Shown here piece after piece: positions 23,616-34,010 of a stretch of DNA of 64,000 nt. Source of the DNA: Candidatus Egerieimonas intestinavium (GTDB lineage Bacteria; Bacillota; Clostridia; Lachnospirales; Lachnospiraceae); assembly GCA_018711815.1 (NCBI GenBank), contig DVHU01000013.1:1-64000 (forward strand), given 5' to 3'. The stretch's first letter is position 1. The number at the start of each line of letters is the position of its first letter. The position numbers were made by a program, and so were the translations under genes. The notes under the pieces were generated by a model that saw only the letters and a list, made by a program, of their open reading frames with translations, searched no databases and had not been told where the DNA came from.

Positions 23616-25277
23616 ATGCCAAATAACAGAAAAGTTTACATTATTGGGCACAAAAATCCGGACACTGATTCTATTTGTTCCGCCATTGCTTACGCGGATA
23701 TTAAGAGCAGAACGGACAGCAGCCGGATTTACGCCCCCAGAAGAGCGGGAAGAATCAATGAGGAGACAGATTATGTGCTGAAACGTTTTGGGGTGGAGGA
23801 GCCTCCGTACGTGCCTGACGTGGGGACCCAGGTGCAGGATATGGAGATTCATCCCATCGAGGGAATACAGGGCACCATATCCCTGAAACGCGCATGGTAT
23901 CTGATGAAGGAGCAAAATGCCGTGACCCTGGCTATAACCGACGAGGAGCAGCACCTGGAGGGGTTAATTACCATCGGCGATATTGCCAAATCCTACATGG
24001 ACGCCTATGACAACACCATCATCGCCAAAGCCCGGACCCAGTATCAGAGCATTGCGGAGACCCTGGACGGCAAGGTGCTGGTGGGAAATCCCAAGGAATA
24101 CTACACGGAAGGGAAAGTATTTATCGGGGCAGTGCACCCGGATATGATGGGGCACTATATCAGCAAGGGAGATCTGGTTATCCTGGGCAACCGGGCGGAG
24201 GATCATCTCTGCGCCCTGGAAATGGACGCCAAATGCCTGATTGTGTGCCTGGACTCCCAGGTGTCCCCCCTGATCACCCGGTACGCTCAGGAGAAGGAGT
24301 GCGTGATTATCACCACCCCCTATGATACCTTCACGGTGGCCCGGCTGATTAACCAGAGTATTCCGGTGAAATTTTTGATGAAGACCAACAACCTGATCAC
24401 CTTCCGCACAGATGATTTCACGGATCGGATCGGGGATATCATGAGGAAGAACCGCTACCGTTCTTTCCCGGTGCTCAACCAGAAGGGCAAGTACGTGGGA
24501 ACCATCGGACGCCGGGATTTGCTGAGCGTGCACCAGAAGCAGATGATTCTGGTGGATCACAACGAGAAAAGCCAGGCAGTAGATCATATAGAAGAAACAG
24601 AAATTCTGGAAATTATCGATCATCACCGCCTGGGTTCCCTGGAGACCATCCATCCGGTTTATTTTCGGAACCAGCCGGTGGGCTGTACCGCCACCATCAT
24701 GTATCAGATTTATCAGGAGAAGGGCCTGGATATTCCCCAGCAGATCGCGGGGCTTTTGTGCTCCGCCATTATATCGGATACCTTGCTGTTCCGTTCGCCC
24801 ACCTGTACAGATTATGACCGGGAAGCAGCCAACGCCCTGGCGGCCATCGCGGGAGTGAACATGGAAGAGCTGGCCTCGGAGATGTTCCGGGCGGGAAGCG
24901 ATCTCAGCAACAAGGCGCCGCAGGATATCTTCTATCAGGACTTCAAGAAGTTCAACTGCGAGGATATCCGGCTGGCTGTGGGGCAGATCAATTCCATGTC
25001 CAAGGAAAACCTGGCATCTATCCGGGAGCGGCTGATCCCTTTCATCCAGGAGGAATTCAAGGATCTGAGCGTGGAGTATCTGTTCTTTATGCTGACGGAT
25101 ATTCTGGAGGAGTCCACGGAGCTGCTGTGCTTCGGGGCCGGTGCGGAAGATCTGGTGGAGGAGGCCTTCCACGGCAAGGTAGAGCAGTACGCCTGCCCGC
25201 TTCCGGGGATTGTTTCCCGGAAGAAGCAGCTGATCCCGGCGCTGATCGAGGCGATCCACCGGCAGCAGCAGGGATAA
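23616..25277 (+). CDS. ppaC: CBS-domain manganese-dependent inorganic pyrophosphatase
   Basis: A 553-residue family II pyrophosphatase that hydrolyses PPi to two phosphates. The DHH domain is split by a regulatory insert. The N-terminal metal ligands are in GHKNPDTDS, followed by a CBS domain, a DRTGG-like region and a second CBS domain (about residues 70-320). The catalytic domain resumes with IIDHHRLGS (Asp335-His336-His337), and a DHHA2 domain closes the protein (SRKKQLIPALIEAI). The length, about 550 rather than 310, fits the nucleotide-regulated CBS class. I chose the ATG at 23616, with AAGGAG 9 bp upstream. The next gene starts 3 bp after its stop. Confidence 0.94.
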   Translation: MPNNRKVYIIGHKNPDTDSICSAIAYADIKSRTDSSRIYAPRRAGRINEETDYVLKRFGVEEPPYVPDVGTQVQDMEIHPIEGIQGTISLKRAWYLMKEQNAVTLAITDEEQHLEGLITIGDIAKSYMDAYDNTIIAKARTQYQSIAETLDGKVLVGNPKEYYTEGKVFIGAVHPDMMGHYISKGDLVILGNRAEDHLCALEMDAKCLIVCLDSQVSPLITRYAQEKECVIITTPYDTFTVARLINQSIPVKFLMKTNNLITFRTDDFTDRIGDIMRKNRYRSFPVLNQKGKYVGTIGRRDLLSVHQKQMILVDHNEKSQAVDHIEETEILEIIDHHRLGSLETIHPVYFRNQPVGCTATIMYQIYQEKGLDIPQQIAGLLCSAIISDTLLFRSPTCTDYDREAANALAAIAGVNMEELASEMFRAGSDLSNKAPQDIFYQDFKKFNCEDIRLAVGQINSMSKENLASIRERLIPFIQEEFKDLSVEYLFFMLTDILEESTELLCFGAGAEDLVEEAFHGKVEQYACPLPGIVSRKKQLIPALIEAIHRQQQG

Positions 25278-25280
25278 GCC

Positions 25281-25865
25281 ATGAAGAAGCAGGAGTGGAA
25301 AGCCGGAAATATGCTCTATCCCCTTCCGGCGGTGCTGGTGAGCGTGGCGGATCGGGAGGGGAGAGACAATCTGATCACTGTGGCCTGGGCGGGAACGGTT
25401 TGCACCAACCCGCCCATGGTATCCATCTCTGTTCGGCCGGAGCGGTATTCCTATGCTATGCTGAGGGAGACTGGCGAGTTTGTCATTAACCTGACCACGG
25501 AGGAGCTGGCCTTCGCCACAGATTACTGCGGTGTGCGCTCCGGGAGAGACGGGGACAAATTTCAGGCGCTGGGACTTACCCGGGAGGCGGCCTCCAAGGT
25601 AGCCGCGCCTCTGCTGGGGGAATCCCCGGTGAATCTGGAGTGCCGGGTGAAGCAGGTGCTGGAGCTGGGCAGCCACCATATGTTTGTGGCGGAGGTGCTG
25701 GCGGTGCATGTGGATCCGGGGCTTCTGGACGAGCGGGGAAAGCTGCACCTGGACAGATCCCGGCCTATCGTTTACTCCCACGGGGAGTACTACGGTCTGG
25801 GAAGCATGCTGGGTACCTTCGGGTACAGTGTAAAGAAAAATAAGAGGAAAAAGCGGGGACGGTAA
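25281..25865 (+). CDS. Flavin reductase-like FMN-binding protein
   Basis: A 194-residue flavin_reduct-domain protein. Typical segments are LYPLPAVLVSVADREGRDNLITVAWAGTVCTNPPMVSISVRP in outline (PLPAVLVSV near residue 13, NLITVAW, NPPMVSISV), followed by EFVINL and YYGLG near the C-terminus. The family binds FMN and reduces flavins or acts as a small NAD(P)H-flavin oxidoreductase. The start is 3 bp after ppaC, so the two form an operon, and a terminator follows. Substrate unknown. Confidence 0.88.
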   Translation: MKKQEWKAGNMLYPLPAVLVSVADREGRDNLITVAWAGTVCTNPPMVSISVRPERYSYAMLRETGEFVINLTTEELAFATDYCGVRSGRDGDKFQALGLTREAASKVAAPLLGESPVNLECRVKQVLELGSHHMFVAEVLAVHVDPGLLDERGKLHLDRSRPIVYSHGEYYGLGSMLGTFGYSVKKNKRKKRGR

Positions 25866-25877
25866 GTCTCGGCAGGA

Positions 25878-25903
25878 AACAGCGGGGTAGTCCCGCTGTT
25901 TTT
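25878..25903 (+). terminator. Terminator of the ppaC operon
   Basis: AACAGCGGG-GTAGT-CCCGCTGTT followed by TTT. Confidence 0.9.
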
Positions 25904-26017
25904 GCGTGAAATGAAGTGTTTTGCAGGATAAAATGCAAAAGAATTGTTCCTTTCCTGCGCATAATCGGGAAGTATAAGGAAAAAATTGGGGTTTCCAGGA
26001 GTAAAATGAATGATTGA

Positions 26018-27472
<1,455 letters not shown>

Positions 27473-27504
27473 TTACGGTATTTGCTAATTTCCTTATAAT
27501 AGAT

Positions 27505-27590
27505 GGGGCGGGTTTTCCATTTTTCCTGCCCCGAAGATTTACAAGCGGAGAAGGGCTGCTGCACGTAAGTGCGGCGGCTCTTTTCCGCTT
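27505..27590 (+). other. Two hairpins downstream of gdhA
   Basis: GGGGCGGG pairs with CCTGCCCC across a T-rich loop (27505-27532). A 22-bp stem follows at 27543-27590 with a GTAA loop. Its four non-Watson-Crick positions are all G-T or T-G, so as plus-strand RNA it is fully paired, including G-U pairs, while the opposite-strand RNA would have four A-C mismatches. It probably ends or protects the gdhA mRNA. Confidence 0.65.
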
Positions 27591-27637
27591 GCGATGGAAT
27601 AAGCTCCTGGACTCGGTTGGGTTAATGAGAAGGCTCC

Positions 27638-28825
27638 TTAGAATCCCCTCCGGATGGAATCCTTGCCGTATCGGCTGCGGATCTTATCCAGAGCTTCGTC
27701 CAGCTTTTTCTCTTTCTGGCTTTTTGGGGCCTGCAGATCAAAGAGGGAGAGCTGTACCGGGGTATCCGGGTCGGTGAGTTTTCCTGTGCGGATGCCCAGC
27801 AGACGGATGGGAGCCTGGCTCCAGAGGGCGTCGAAGAGCTGACAGGCGGTCCGGTAGATGGTCTCCGAGGTCTGAGTGGGGGCAGTGAGCTGGGTTTGGT
27901 GGGAGACCCTGGTGAAATCACTGTACTTGATCTCCACGCAGATGCCGAAAGCACACTTATTGTCTGCCCGCAGGCGGCCTGCCACCTTTTCCGCCAGTCT
28001 TCGGAGAATCTTTTTGGCCTCCAGGGCGGAAGTTACGTCGGAGGAGAGGGTTACGGAATTGCCTACACCCTTAAGATCGGCGGGCTCGCTGGCCACCGGA
28101 GTTTCGTCCAGGCCGTTGGCATATTCCCACAGCATACGCCCATGGCTTTTTAAGTGGAGAGAAATAAGCTGGGGATCCGAGCGGGCCAGATCTCCGATGG
28201 TGCGGATCTCCAGCTTTTTCAGCACAGCCACCGAGGAGTGCCCGGCCATGAAGAGCTGGTCGATGGGCAGGGGCCACAGCTTCTCGCGGATTTCCCGGGG
28301 CCACAGGGTGTGGGTTTTATCCGGTTTCTCAAAATCAGAGGCCATTTTGGCCAGCACCCGGCTGGAAGAGATCCCCACGTTTACCGTGAAGCCCAGACGT
28401 TCCCGGACGGTGCGGCGGATATAGGCCGCGGCTTCCAGGGGGGAAGGGTAGAGGTGAGCGATCCCGGTGAAATCCAGAAAGCACTCGTCGATGCTCACCT
28501 GCTCCAGATCCGGGGTGATGGTGCGGAGAAAATCCATTAATTCCCTGCTGCGCTTGGCATAAAGGGCGTGGTTTGGCGGAACAATGGTCAGAGAAGGACA
28601 TTTTCGCAGCGCCTGGGCGATGGGCTCCGCCGTGCGGATGCCATACTGTTTTTTGGCGATCTGGGATTTTGCCAGCACAATGCCGTGGCGGGTAGTTCGG
28701 TCTCCGCCTACGATGGCGGGGATTGTGCGGATATCGGGGCCTTCAGGATTTTCCTTTAAAAGCTCCAGGGCCGTCCAACTGAGATATGCAGAATTTACAT
28801 CAATATGAAAAATAATCCGTTCCAT
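27638..28825 (-). CDS. dinB: DNA polymerase IV (Y family)
   Basis: A 395-residue translesion polymerase. FHIDVNSAYLSW near the N-terminus and SIDECFLDF hold the catalytic acidic residues; GISSSRVLAKMASDFEKPDK and the helix-hairpin region follow, then the little-finger domain. QLSLFD near the C-terminus is a sliding-clamp binding motif. The residue after FHIDVN differs from the usual steric-gate wording (Ser-Ala-Tyr instead of Cys-Phe), which is common in Firmicute homologues. A single minus-strand transcript is likely; a -10-like TATACT lies upstream. Confidence 0.94.
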   Translation of the reverse strand: MERIIFHIDVNSAYLSWTALELLKENPEGPDIRTIPAIVGGDRTTRHGIVLAKSQIAKKQYGIRTAEPIAQALRKCPSLTIVPPNHALYAKRSRELMDFLRTITPDLEQVSIDECFLDFTGIAHLYPSPLEAAAYIRRTVRERLGFTVNVGISSSRVLAKMASDFEKPDKTHTLWPREIREKLWPLPIDQLFMAGHSSVAVLKKLEIRTIGDLARSDPQLISLHLKSHGRMLWEYANGLDETPVASEPADLKGVGNSVTLSSDVTSALEAKKILRRLAEKVAGRLRADNKCAFGICVEIKYSDFTRVSHQTQLTAPTQTSETIYRTACQLFDALWSQAPIRLLGIRTGKLTDPDTPVQLSLFDLQAPKSQKEKKLDEALDKIRSRYGKDSIRRGF

Positions 28826-28943
28826 AAACCAATTTTCTCCTCTCTTTTGTCTAGTATACCAGAAACTATGTTCGGATAAAAGGAGGAAAATCAGGGAAAT
28901 GTGACAAAATTAAGCCGAAAACCCGGTTAAACGGCCCTTTCCC

Positions 28944-28972
28944 TTGAAAGTTACCCTTCCCTGTGATAAAAT
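28944..28972 (+). promoter_or_regulatory. Promoter of the shikimate kinase gene
   Basis: TTGAAA (28944-28949), 17 bp, TAAAAT (28967-28972). The leader would be only about 15 nt. Confidence 0.7.
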
Positions 28973-28994
28973 AGTCCAAGGAAGGTGCCTATTT

Positions 28995-29495
28995 ATGAAG
29001 GATAATATTATATTGATTGGAATGCCCGGTGTTGGTAAGAGCACGGTAGGCGTGATTCTGGCCAAAGAGCTGGGCTTTCAGTTTGTAGATTCTGATCTCC
29101 TGATACAGAGACAGGAAAAACGTCTTTTGAAACAGATCATCGAGGAAGACGGAATAGACGGATTTATTGAGATTGAAAATCAGGTGAACCGCTCCATAGA
29201 TACACACAATGCGGTCATTGCCACGGGAGGGAGTGTGGTATATGGCCGGGAAGCTATGGAAAATCTGGGACGGATAGGGAAGATCGTCTATCTTCGCCTG
29301 TCCTATGAGAAATTGCAGGAGCGGCTGGGGAACCTTCACGGAAGAGGCGTGATTGTCAGGAAAGGACAGACGCTCCTGGATATCTATAAGGAAAGGATTC
29401 CTCTCTACGAGCAGTACGCAGATCTGGTGATTGACGAGGAAGACAAGAATATCGAGGAGACGCTACAGACCATTCTGGAGAGCCTTGGACAGTAA
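28995..29495 (+). CDS. aroK: Shikimate kinase
   Basis: A 166-residue P-loop kinase that phosphorylates shikimate at O3 in chorismate synthesis. Walker A is GMPGVGKST (residues about 9-17), the substrate-binding acidic residue is in FVDSDLLI, and ATGGSVV is the conserved Gly-Gly region; RGVIVRKGQTLLDIYKERIPLYEQYAD forms the lid and adenine-contact segment. The remainder of the aromatic pathway is not nearby. I chose the ATG at 28995, with AAGGAAGGTG upstream; an upstream in-frame ATG-like codon coincides with the -35 box. Related P-loop kinases are a less likely alternative. Confidence 0.85.
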   Translation: MKDNIILIGMPGVGKSTVGVILAKELGFQFVDSDLLIQRQEKRLLKQIIEEDGIDGFIEIENQVNRSIDTHNAVIATGGSVVYGREAMENLGRIGKIVYLRLSYEKLQERLGNLHGRGVIVRKGQTLLDIYKERIPLYEQYADLVIDEEDKNIEETLQTILESLGQ

Positions 29496-29545
29496 CTGAA
29501 GGCAGGGGAGCGCGGGATATTTATTAAAGAAATAATGAATTTTTG

Positions 29546-29574
29546 TTTACAAATTCATGAAGAGGGTATATCAT
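29546..29574 (+). promoter_or_regulatory. Promoter of murA
   Basis: TTTACA (29546-29551), 17 bp, TATCAT (29569-29574). It gives a leader of roughly 90 nt before murA. Confidence 0.6.
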
Positions 29575-29671
29575 ATGTCTAACCGGCACTTTGCAGGACT
29601 GGCTGATAAGGCCGCGAGAGACCGGTTTTCACCCGCCGCACACGCGAGTATAAATAAATATGAGGTGAACT

Positions 29672-30967
29672 ATGGAACAGTATGTAATTAAAGGTGGCAA
29701 TCCTTTAGTTGGAGAAGTTGAGATCGGGGGAGCAAAAAACGCAGCTCTGGGTATCCTGGCGGCAGCCATCATGACCGACGAGACGGTGACCCTGGAGAAT
29801 CTGCCGGATGTGAACGATATCAACGTACTGCTGGAGGCTATCGAGTGTATAGGGGCCACTGTACAGCGGATCGACCGCCATACCGTAAAGATAAATGGAT
29901 CCACCATAGGCGTTGTCAGCGTGGATTATGATTATATCAAGAAGATCAGAGCTTCCTATTATCTGTTGGGAGCGCTGCTGGGCAAGTATAAGCAGGCGGA
30001 GGTACCCCTGCCGGGAGGCTGTAATATCGGAAGCCGCCCCATTGACCAGCACCTGAAGGGCTTCCGGGCCCTGGGCGCCAAGGTCCAGATTCAGCACGGG
30101 GCCATCGTGGCCAAGGCGGAGGAAGGACTTGTGGGAGCTCATGTTTTCCTGGATATGGTATCTGTGGGAGCTACCATCAACATTATGATGGCCGCCGCCA
30201 TGGCCCGGGGAAACACAATTATTGAAAATGTGGCCAAGGAGCCCCATGTGGTGGATGTGGCAAACTTCTTAAACAGTATGGGAGCCAACATCAAAGGGGC
30301 CGGTACGGATGTGATTCGGATCCGTGGAGTGGAGAAGCTTCACGCCAGCACCTACGCCATAGTTCCCGATATGATAGAGGCCGGAACCTATATGTTCGCG
30401 GCGGCTGCCACCAGAGGGGATGTTCTGGTGAAGAATGTAATTCCCAAGCATCTGGAGGCCATCACGGCTAAGCTGGAGGAGATCGGCTGCGAGGTTCAGG
30501 AATTTGACGATGCGGTGCGGGTGATCGCCACCGGGCGCTTAGGGAGAACCCATGTGAAGACTCAGCCGTATCCCGGATACCCTACAGATATGCAGCCGCA
30601 GATTGCGGTGACTTTAGCTCTGGCCAAGGGAACCAGCATTGTGACCGAGAGTATTTTTGAAAATCGTTTTAAATACGCGGACGAACTGGCGCGGATGGGC
30701 GCATCGGTTAAGGTAGAGGGCAATACCGCCATCATTGATGGGGTGGAGACGCTCACCGGCGCCAGAATCAGCGCTCCGGATCTGCGGGCAGGAGCCGCAC
30801 TGGTGATTGCAGGTCTGGCTGCGGAGGGTGTCTCCGTGGTAGACGACATTGTTTATATTCAGAGGGGTTACGAGGACTTTGAAGGAAAGCTGAGAACCCT
30901 GGGAGCAGAGATCGAGAGGGTCAGCAGCGAGAAGGAAATTCAAAAGTTCCGCCTTCGTGTGGGATAG
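29672..30967 (+). CDS. murA: UDP-N-acetylglucosamine 1-carboxyvinyltransferase
   Basis: A 431-residue MurA that adds enolpyruvate from PEP to UDP-GlcNAc, the first committed step of peptidoglycan synthesis. The N-terminal GGNPLVGEVEIGGAKNAALGIL is diagnostic in its GAKNA core, and the active-site cysteine is Cys117 in PLPGGCNIG. Because the Cys is present rather than Asp, fosfomycin should in principle react with it. PYPGYPTDMQPQ and RGYEDFEGKLRTLGA complete the signature. AGGTGAAC lies upstream of the ATG. It is followed by a PfkB kinase gene after 75 bp. Confidence 0.96.
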   Translation: MEQYVIKGGNPLVGEVEIGGAKNAALGILAAAIMTDETVTLENLPDVNDINVLLEAIECIGATVQRIDRHTVKINGSTIGVVSVDYDYIKKIRASYYLLGALLGKYKQAEVPLPGGCNIGSRPIDQHLKGFRALGAKVQIQHGAIVAKAEEGLVGAHVFLDMVSVGATINIMMAAAMARGNTIIENVAKEPHVVDVANFLNSMGANIKGAGTDVIRIRGVEKLHASTYAIVPDMIEAGTYMFAAAATRGDVLVKNVIPKHLEAITAKLEEIGCEVQEFDDAVRVIATGRLGRTHVKTQPYPGYPTDMQPQIAVTLALAKGTSIVTESIFENRFKYADELARMGASVKVEGNTAIIDGVETLTGARISAPDLRAGAALVIAGLAAEGVSVVDDIVYIQRGYEDFEGKLRTLGAEIERVSSEKEIQKFRLRVG

Positions 30968-31042
30968 AGAGAGTAGCGAAGGGGCAGAGCCAACAGACCT
31001 GCCTCTTTTTTTGAATAGAAGGATTCAGAAAGGGGAAGGCCT

Positions 31043-32197
31043 ATGGGAAAAACGAAGAAGAAGGCAGTTGTGGCCGGCCATATCTGCCTGGATATTACCC
31101 CTGCTTTTGAAGGGGAGAAGAGAAGCCGGTTGGAGGAGATCCTATCCCCCGGAAAGCTGGCCGAGGTGGGGGAGGCGAACATTCACTGCGGAGGAGCAGT
31201 TTCCAACACCGGGCTTGCCATGAAGGCCCTGGGGGCGGAGGTATCCCTGGTGGGAAAAATCGGGGACGACGATTTTGGCCGGGTTCTGCGCAGCCAGCTG
31301 GATGAGTACGGCTGCGGAAAAGGCCTGGTGGTCTCTCAGGAGGACTCCACCGGGTACACCATCGTATTGGCTATACCGGGGATTGACCGGATTTTCCTGC
31401 ACAACAGCGGGGCCAACAACGGATTTTCCGGGGAGGATGTGCCGGAAGCAGAGCTGGAGAATGGGGCTCTGTTTCACTTCGGCTACCCAACGGTCATGCG
31501 GAAATTGTATGAGAATGACGGGGAAGAGCTGGTGCGGATGTACCGGGCCATGAAGCAGCGAGGAATCGCCACTTCCCTGGATATGGCGGCGGTGGATCCC
31601 AATTCCCCCGCGGGAAAGGTGGACTGGAAAAAGGTCTTAAGCCGGGTGCTGCCCTATGTGGATTTCTTCGTGCCCAGCGTGGAGGAGCTGTGTTTTATGC
31701 TGGACCGGGAGCGCTATGAGGCCTGGAGTAAGAGAACCTCCGGGGACGTGACGGAGGTCTTAAGCCTTCGGGAGGATATAAGGCCCCTGGCAGACCAGGT
31801 GATGGAAATGGGGGCCAAGGTGCTTCTGATCAAGTGCGGAGCTCCGGGGATTTACTATCGGACAGCCCATAGGGAAATTCTGAAAGGCGTCGGTCCCCGG
31901 GTGGAGCTTGACGCTGATCTTTGGAGCAGCCGGGAGGGCTTCGAGAAGAGCTACCGGCCCAGGAGAATCCGCTCCGGCACCGGGGCCGGGGATACCACCA
32001 TTGCTGCCTTTTTGACAGGTATGCTGGAGGGGATGACTTTGGAGCAGTGCCTGCAGCTGGCTGCTGCCGCCGGAGCCTCCTGTGTGGCGGAGTACGACGC
32101 CTTAAGCGGAATCCCCAGCCTGGAGAAGCTCATGGAGAAAATTGCCGGAGGCTGGGAGAAGCAGGAACTCTGGAAAACGGAGGCCTACCAGCTGTGA
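31043..32197 (+). CDS. PfkB-family carbohydrate kinase
   Basis: A 384-residue ribokinase-like sugar kinase. The N-terminal Gly-rich signature is GGAVSNTGLAMKALGAEVSLVGKIGDD (key GGAVSNTG and GKIGDD), and the C-terminal catalytic motif is SGTGAGDTTIAAFLTGML, where the Asp of GAGD is the catalytic base. It would phosphorylate a sugar or nucleoside in the cytoplasm. A 25-residue extension before the GAGD motif (AWSKRTSGDVTEV and EGFEKSYRPRRI) is longer than in ribokinase. No transporter neighbours indicate the sugar. An AAAGGGGAAGG site precedes the ATG. Confidence 0.88.
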   Translation: MGKTKKKAVVAGHICLDITPAFEGEKRSRLEEILSPGKLAEVGEANIHCGGAVSNTGLAMKALGAEVSLVGKIGDDDFGRVLRSQLDEYGCGKGLVVSQEDSTGYTIVLAIPGIDRIFLHNSGANNGFSGEDVPEAELENGALFHFGYPTVMRKLYENDGEELVRMYRAMKQRGIATSLDMAAVDPNSPAGKVDWKKVLSRVLPYVDFFVPSVEELCFMLDRERYEAWSKRTSGDVTEVLSLREDIRPLADQVMEMGAKVLLIKCGAPGIYYRTAHREILKGVGPRVELDADLWSSREGFEKSYRPRRIRSGTGAGDTTIAAFLTGMLEGMTLEQCLQLAAAAGASCVAEYDALSGIPSLEKLMEKIAGGWEKQELWKTEAYQL

Positions 32198-32220
32198 GGC
32201 CGACATCAGAGAGCGGTCAG

Positions 32221-32832
32221 ATGGATGCGCTGGAGAAGATTTTCAGCAACCCAAAGAAAAACTGGGTGAATCTGCTGCTGATAGGGATCAATGGGATTTT
32301 GTTTCTGCTGGCGGAGCTTGCAGGAAGTACTCTGGATAATGGATGGGCCATCCGCTGGGGCGCCTCCTACACGCCGCTTATTCAGGCGGGGGAGTACTGG
32401 AGGCTCTTCACCAGCATGTTTTACCACTTTGGTTTTCAGCATTTATTCAATAATATGCTGCTTCTGCTCTTCCTGGGGGATGCCCTGGAGAGCCAGCTGG
32501 GGCATTTGAAATATTTATTTCTTTATCTGGCGGGAGGCCTGGGGGGCAATCTGCTGTCCCTGTATCTGGATATAAGAAGCGGCGATCCGGTGGTTTCCGC
32601 CGGAGCCTCCGGCTGTGTGTTCGCGGTGGTGGGAGGCCTGCTGTATGTCCTGGTCAGGAGAAAGGGACGGCTGGAGGAGATGACCGTGCAGCGGCTGGCG
32701 CTGATGGCCATACTATCCATATACTACGGATTTACCAGCGCTCAGGTGGACAACGCGGCCCACATCGGCGGACTGGTCAGCGGGTTCCTGCTGGGGATTC
32801 TTCTGTACCGGCGGAGAGGGCCGGAAAAGTGA
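32221..32832 (+). CDS. Rhomboid-family intramembrane serine protease
   Basis: A 203-residue protein with six hydrophobic helices. Catalytic residues are Ser130 in SAGASGCVFA (the GxSG motif) and His181 in NAAHIGGLVSGF. FTSMFYHFGFQHLFNNMLLLLFLG is the conserved His/Asn-bearing loop and second helix. It would cleave membrane-anchored proteins within the bilayer; its target is unknown. It starts 23 bp after the PfkB gene without a strong ribosome site. Its last 56 bp overlap the 3' end of the histidine kinase gene on the other strand. Confidence 0.92.
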   Translation: MDALEKIFSNPKKNWVNLLLIGINGILFLLAELAGSTLDNGWAIRWGASYTPLIQAGEYWRLFTSMFYHFGFQHLFNNMLLLLFLGDALESQLGHLKYLFLYLAGGLGGNLLSLYLDIRSGDPVVSAGASGCVFAVVGGLLYVLVRRKGRLEEMTVQRLALMAILSIYYGFTSAQVDNAAHIGGLVSGFLLGILLYRRRGPEK

Positions 32833-33475
32833 GATGAAAGCAGGCGCCTTCCCCCGGCGGGCTGGCGGCGGACACATGGCCCCCGTGGGCCTCTGTGATT
32901 CGGCGGACGATGGGAAGTCCCAGGCCTGTGCCGCTTTTCTTGGAGGTGACAAAGGGCTGGAAAATGGAATCTAGTTTTTCCGGGGGAATACCCTCCCCGG
33001 TATCCGCCACAGTCAGATGGATCCGGGCGCCCTGGCAGAAAAGCTTCAGCGTCACAGTTCCCCCCTGGGGCATGGCATCCATGGCATTATTCAGCAGATT
33101 GAAAAAGATCTGGCGGAGTTTGAGGGCGTCGCCCGCCATGGGAGGAAGGGATTCCTGGAAGCAGGTGTGTACCTGTATCCGGCGCTCCCTGAAGACCGGC
33201 TCCATGGAGAGGAGCAGAGATGAGGCCAGCTGATCCAGGGCCAGGGGCTGCCGCTGGAGCTGCTCTGAGCGGTTATACTGGGAGAGGGCTCCCAGGAGTT
33301 CCTTGAGAAGTTCCATATTTTCCATAATATCCTTCCAATAAGGAAAGGTCTTTACTTCCGGGTGGGAGGAGCAGAAGAGCTGCAGATAACTGTTGATCAG
33401 GGTCACAGGGGTGCGCAGCTCGTGGGAAATCTGTGACAGGGAAAGGGAATCCCGGCGGGTAATTTGCTTGTCCAT
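32777..33475 (-). CDS. Soluble orphan histidine kinase
   Basis: A 232-residue kinase core with no sensor or membrane segment. The phosphoacceptor is His18 in ISHELRTPVTLI, followed by the N box (QIFFNLLNNAMDAM), G1 (VADTGEGIPPEKL), and G2 (KKSGTGLGLPIV). The H-box sits almost at the N-terminus, so input must come through protein partners or dimer contacts. No response regulator is adjacent. Truncated cytosolic kinases sometimes feed the Spo0A phosphorelay; that link is inference only. The 3' end overlaps the rhomboid gene tail-to-tail by 56 bp. Confidence 0.88.
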   Translation of the reverse strand: MDKQITRRDSLSLSQISHELRTPVTLINSYLQLFCSSHPEVKTFPYWKDIMENMELLKELLGALSQYNRSEQLQRQPLALDQLASSLLLSMEPVFRERRIQVHTCFQESLPPMAGDALKLRQIFFNLLNNAMDAMPQGGTVTLKLFCQGARIHLTVADTGEGIPPEKLDSIFQPFVTSKKSGTGLGLPIVRRITEAHGGHVSAASPPGEGACFHLTFPALSAGTEESPAGTR

Positions 33476-33499
33476 TATCCGTATACCTCCTTTTCCAGT

Positions 33500-33528
33500 A
33501 GTCTATCACCAGAATATGGGAAATTCAA
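33500..33528 (-). promoter_or_regulatory. Promoter of the orphan histidine kinase
   Basis: On the minus strand, TTGAAT, 17 bp, TAGACT. Divergent from a weaker plus-strand pair TTGCAA / CAAAAT (33540-33568) that would serve the HIT gene. Confidence 0.6.
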
Positions 33529-33582
33529 ACAAATTAGTATTGCAAATATTGACAAAATACGACAAAATGGAGGAAGAAAAAG

Positions 33583-33993
33583 ATGAGTGACTGTATTTTT
33601 TGTAAGATTGCGGGAGGAGAGATCCCGGCAGCAACCCTGTATGAGGACCAGGATTTTCGGGTGATTCTTGACCTGGGTCCGGCCAGCAGAGGCCACGCCC
33701 TGATTTTGCCCAAGGAGCACTACGCAAATCTCTATGAGATGCCCGAGGAGCTTTTGGGAAAGGCGGCCAGCCTGGCTAAAAGAATGGGGGAGGCCATGAA
33801 GAAGGCCTTGAAATGCGACGGACTGAACCTGGTTCAGAATAATGGCGCTGCCGCGGGTCAGACGGTGTTTCATTTCCACATCCACTTGATTCCCCGCTAT
33901 GATAATGATAAGGTGGGATTAGGCTGGAAGCCCGGAACGCTTACCGATCAGGACCGGGATGAGCTTGTGCGGCTGGTTTCCAGCGAGCTGTAA
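33583..33993 (+). CDS. HIT-family nucleotide hydrolase
   Basis: A 136-residue histidine-triad protein. The triad is HFHIH (His97, His99, His101) in VFHFHIHLIPR; CIFCKIAGGEIPA is the usual N-terminal CxxC segment. HIT/Hint proteins hydrolyse nucleotide phosphoramidates and related AMP conjugates. GGAGG lies 9 bp upstream of the ATG. It starts divergently from the histidine kinase and is followed by two sigma-like genes, possibly in one transcript (17-bp gap). Confidence 0.94.
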   Translation: MSDCIFCKIAGGEIPAATLYEDQDFRVILDLGPASRGHALILPKEHYANLYEMPEELLGKAASLAKRMGEAMKKALKCDGLNLVQNNGAAAGQTVFHFHIHLIPRYDNDKVGLGWKPGTLTDQDRDELVRLVSSEL

Positions 33994-34010
33994 GGCAGTG
34001 GGGGAAACAA

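Noticed and set aside
28870..28886. Possible LexA box before dinB
   Set aside because: On the minus strand it reads CGAAC-ATA-GTTTC. The gap is three bases where the Gram-positive SOS box needs four, so the match is probably chance.
29575..29691. A 38-codon ORF in the murA leader
   Set aside because: Its ATG directly follows the -10 box, it has no ribosome site, and it runs into murA out of frame.
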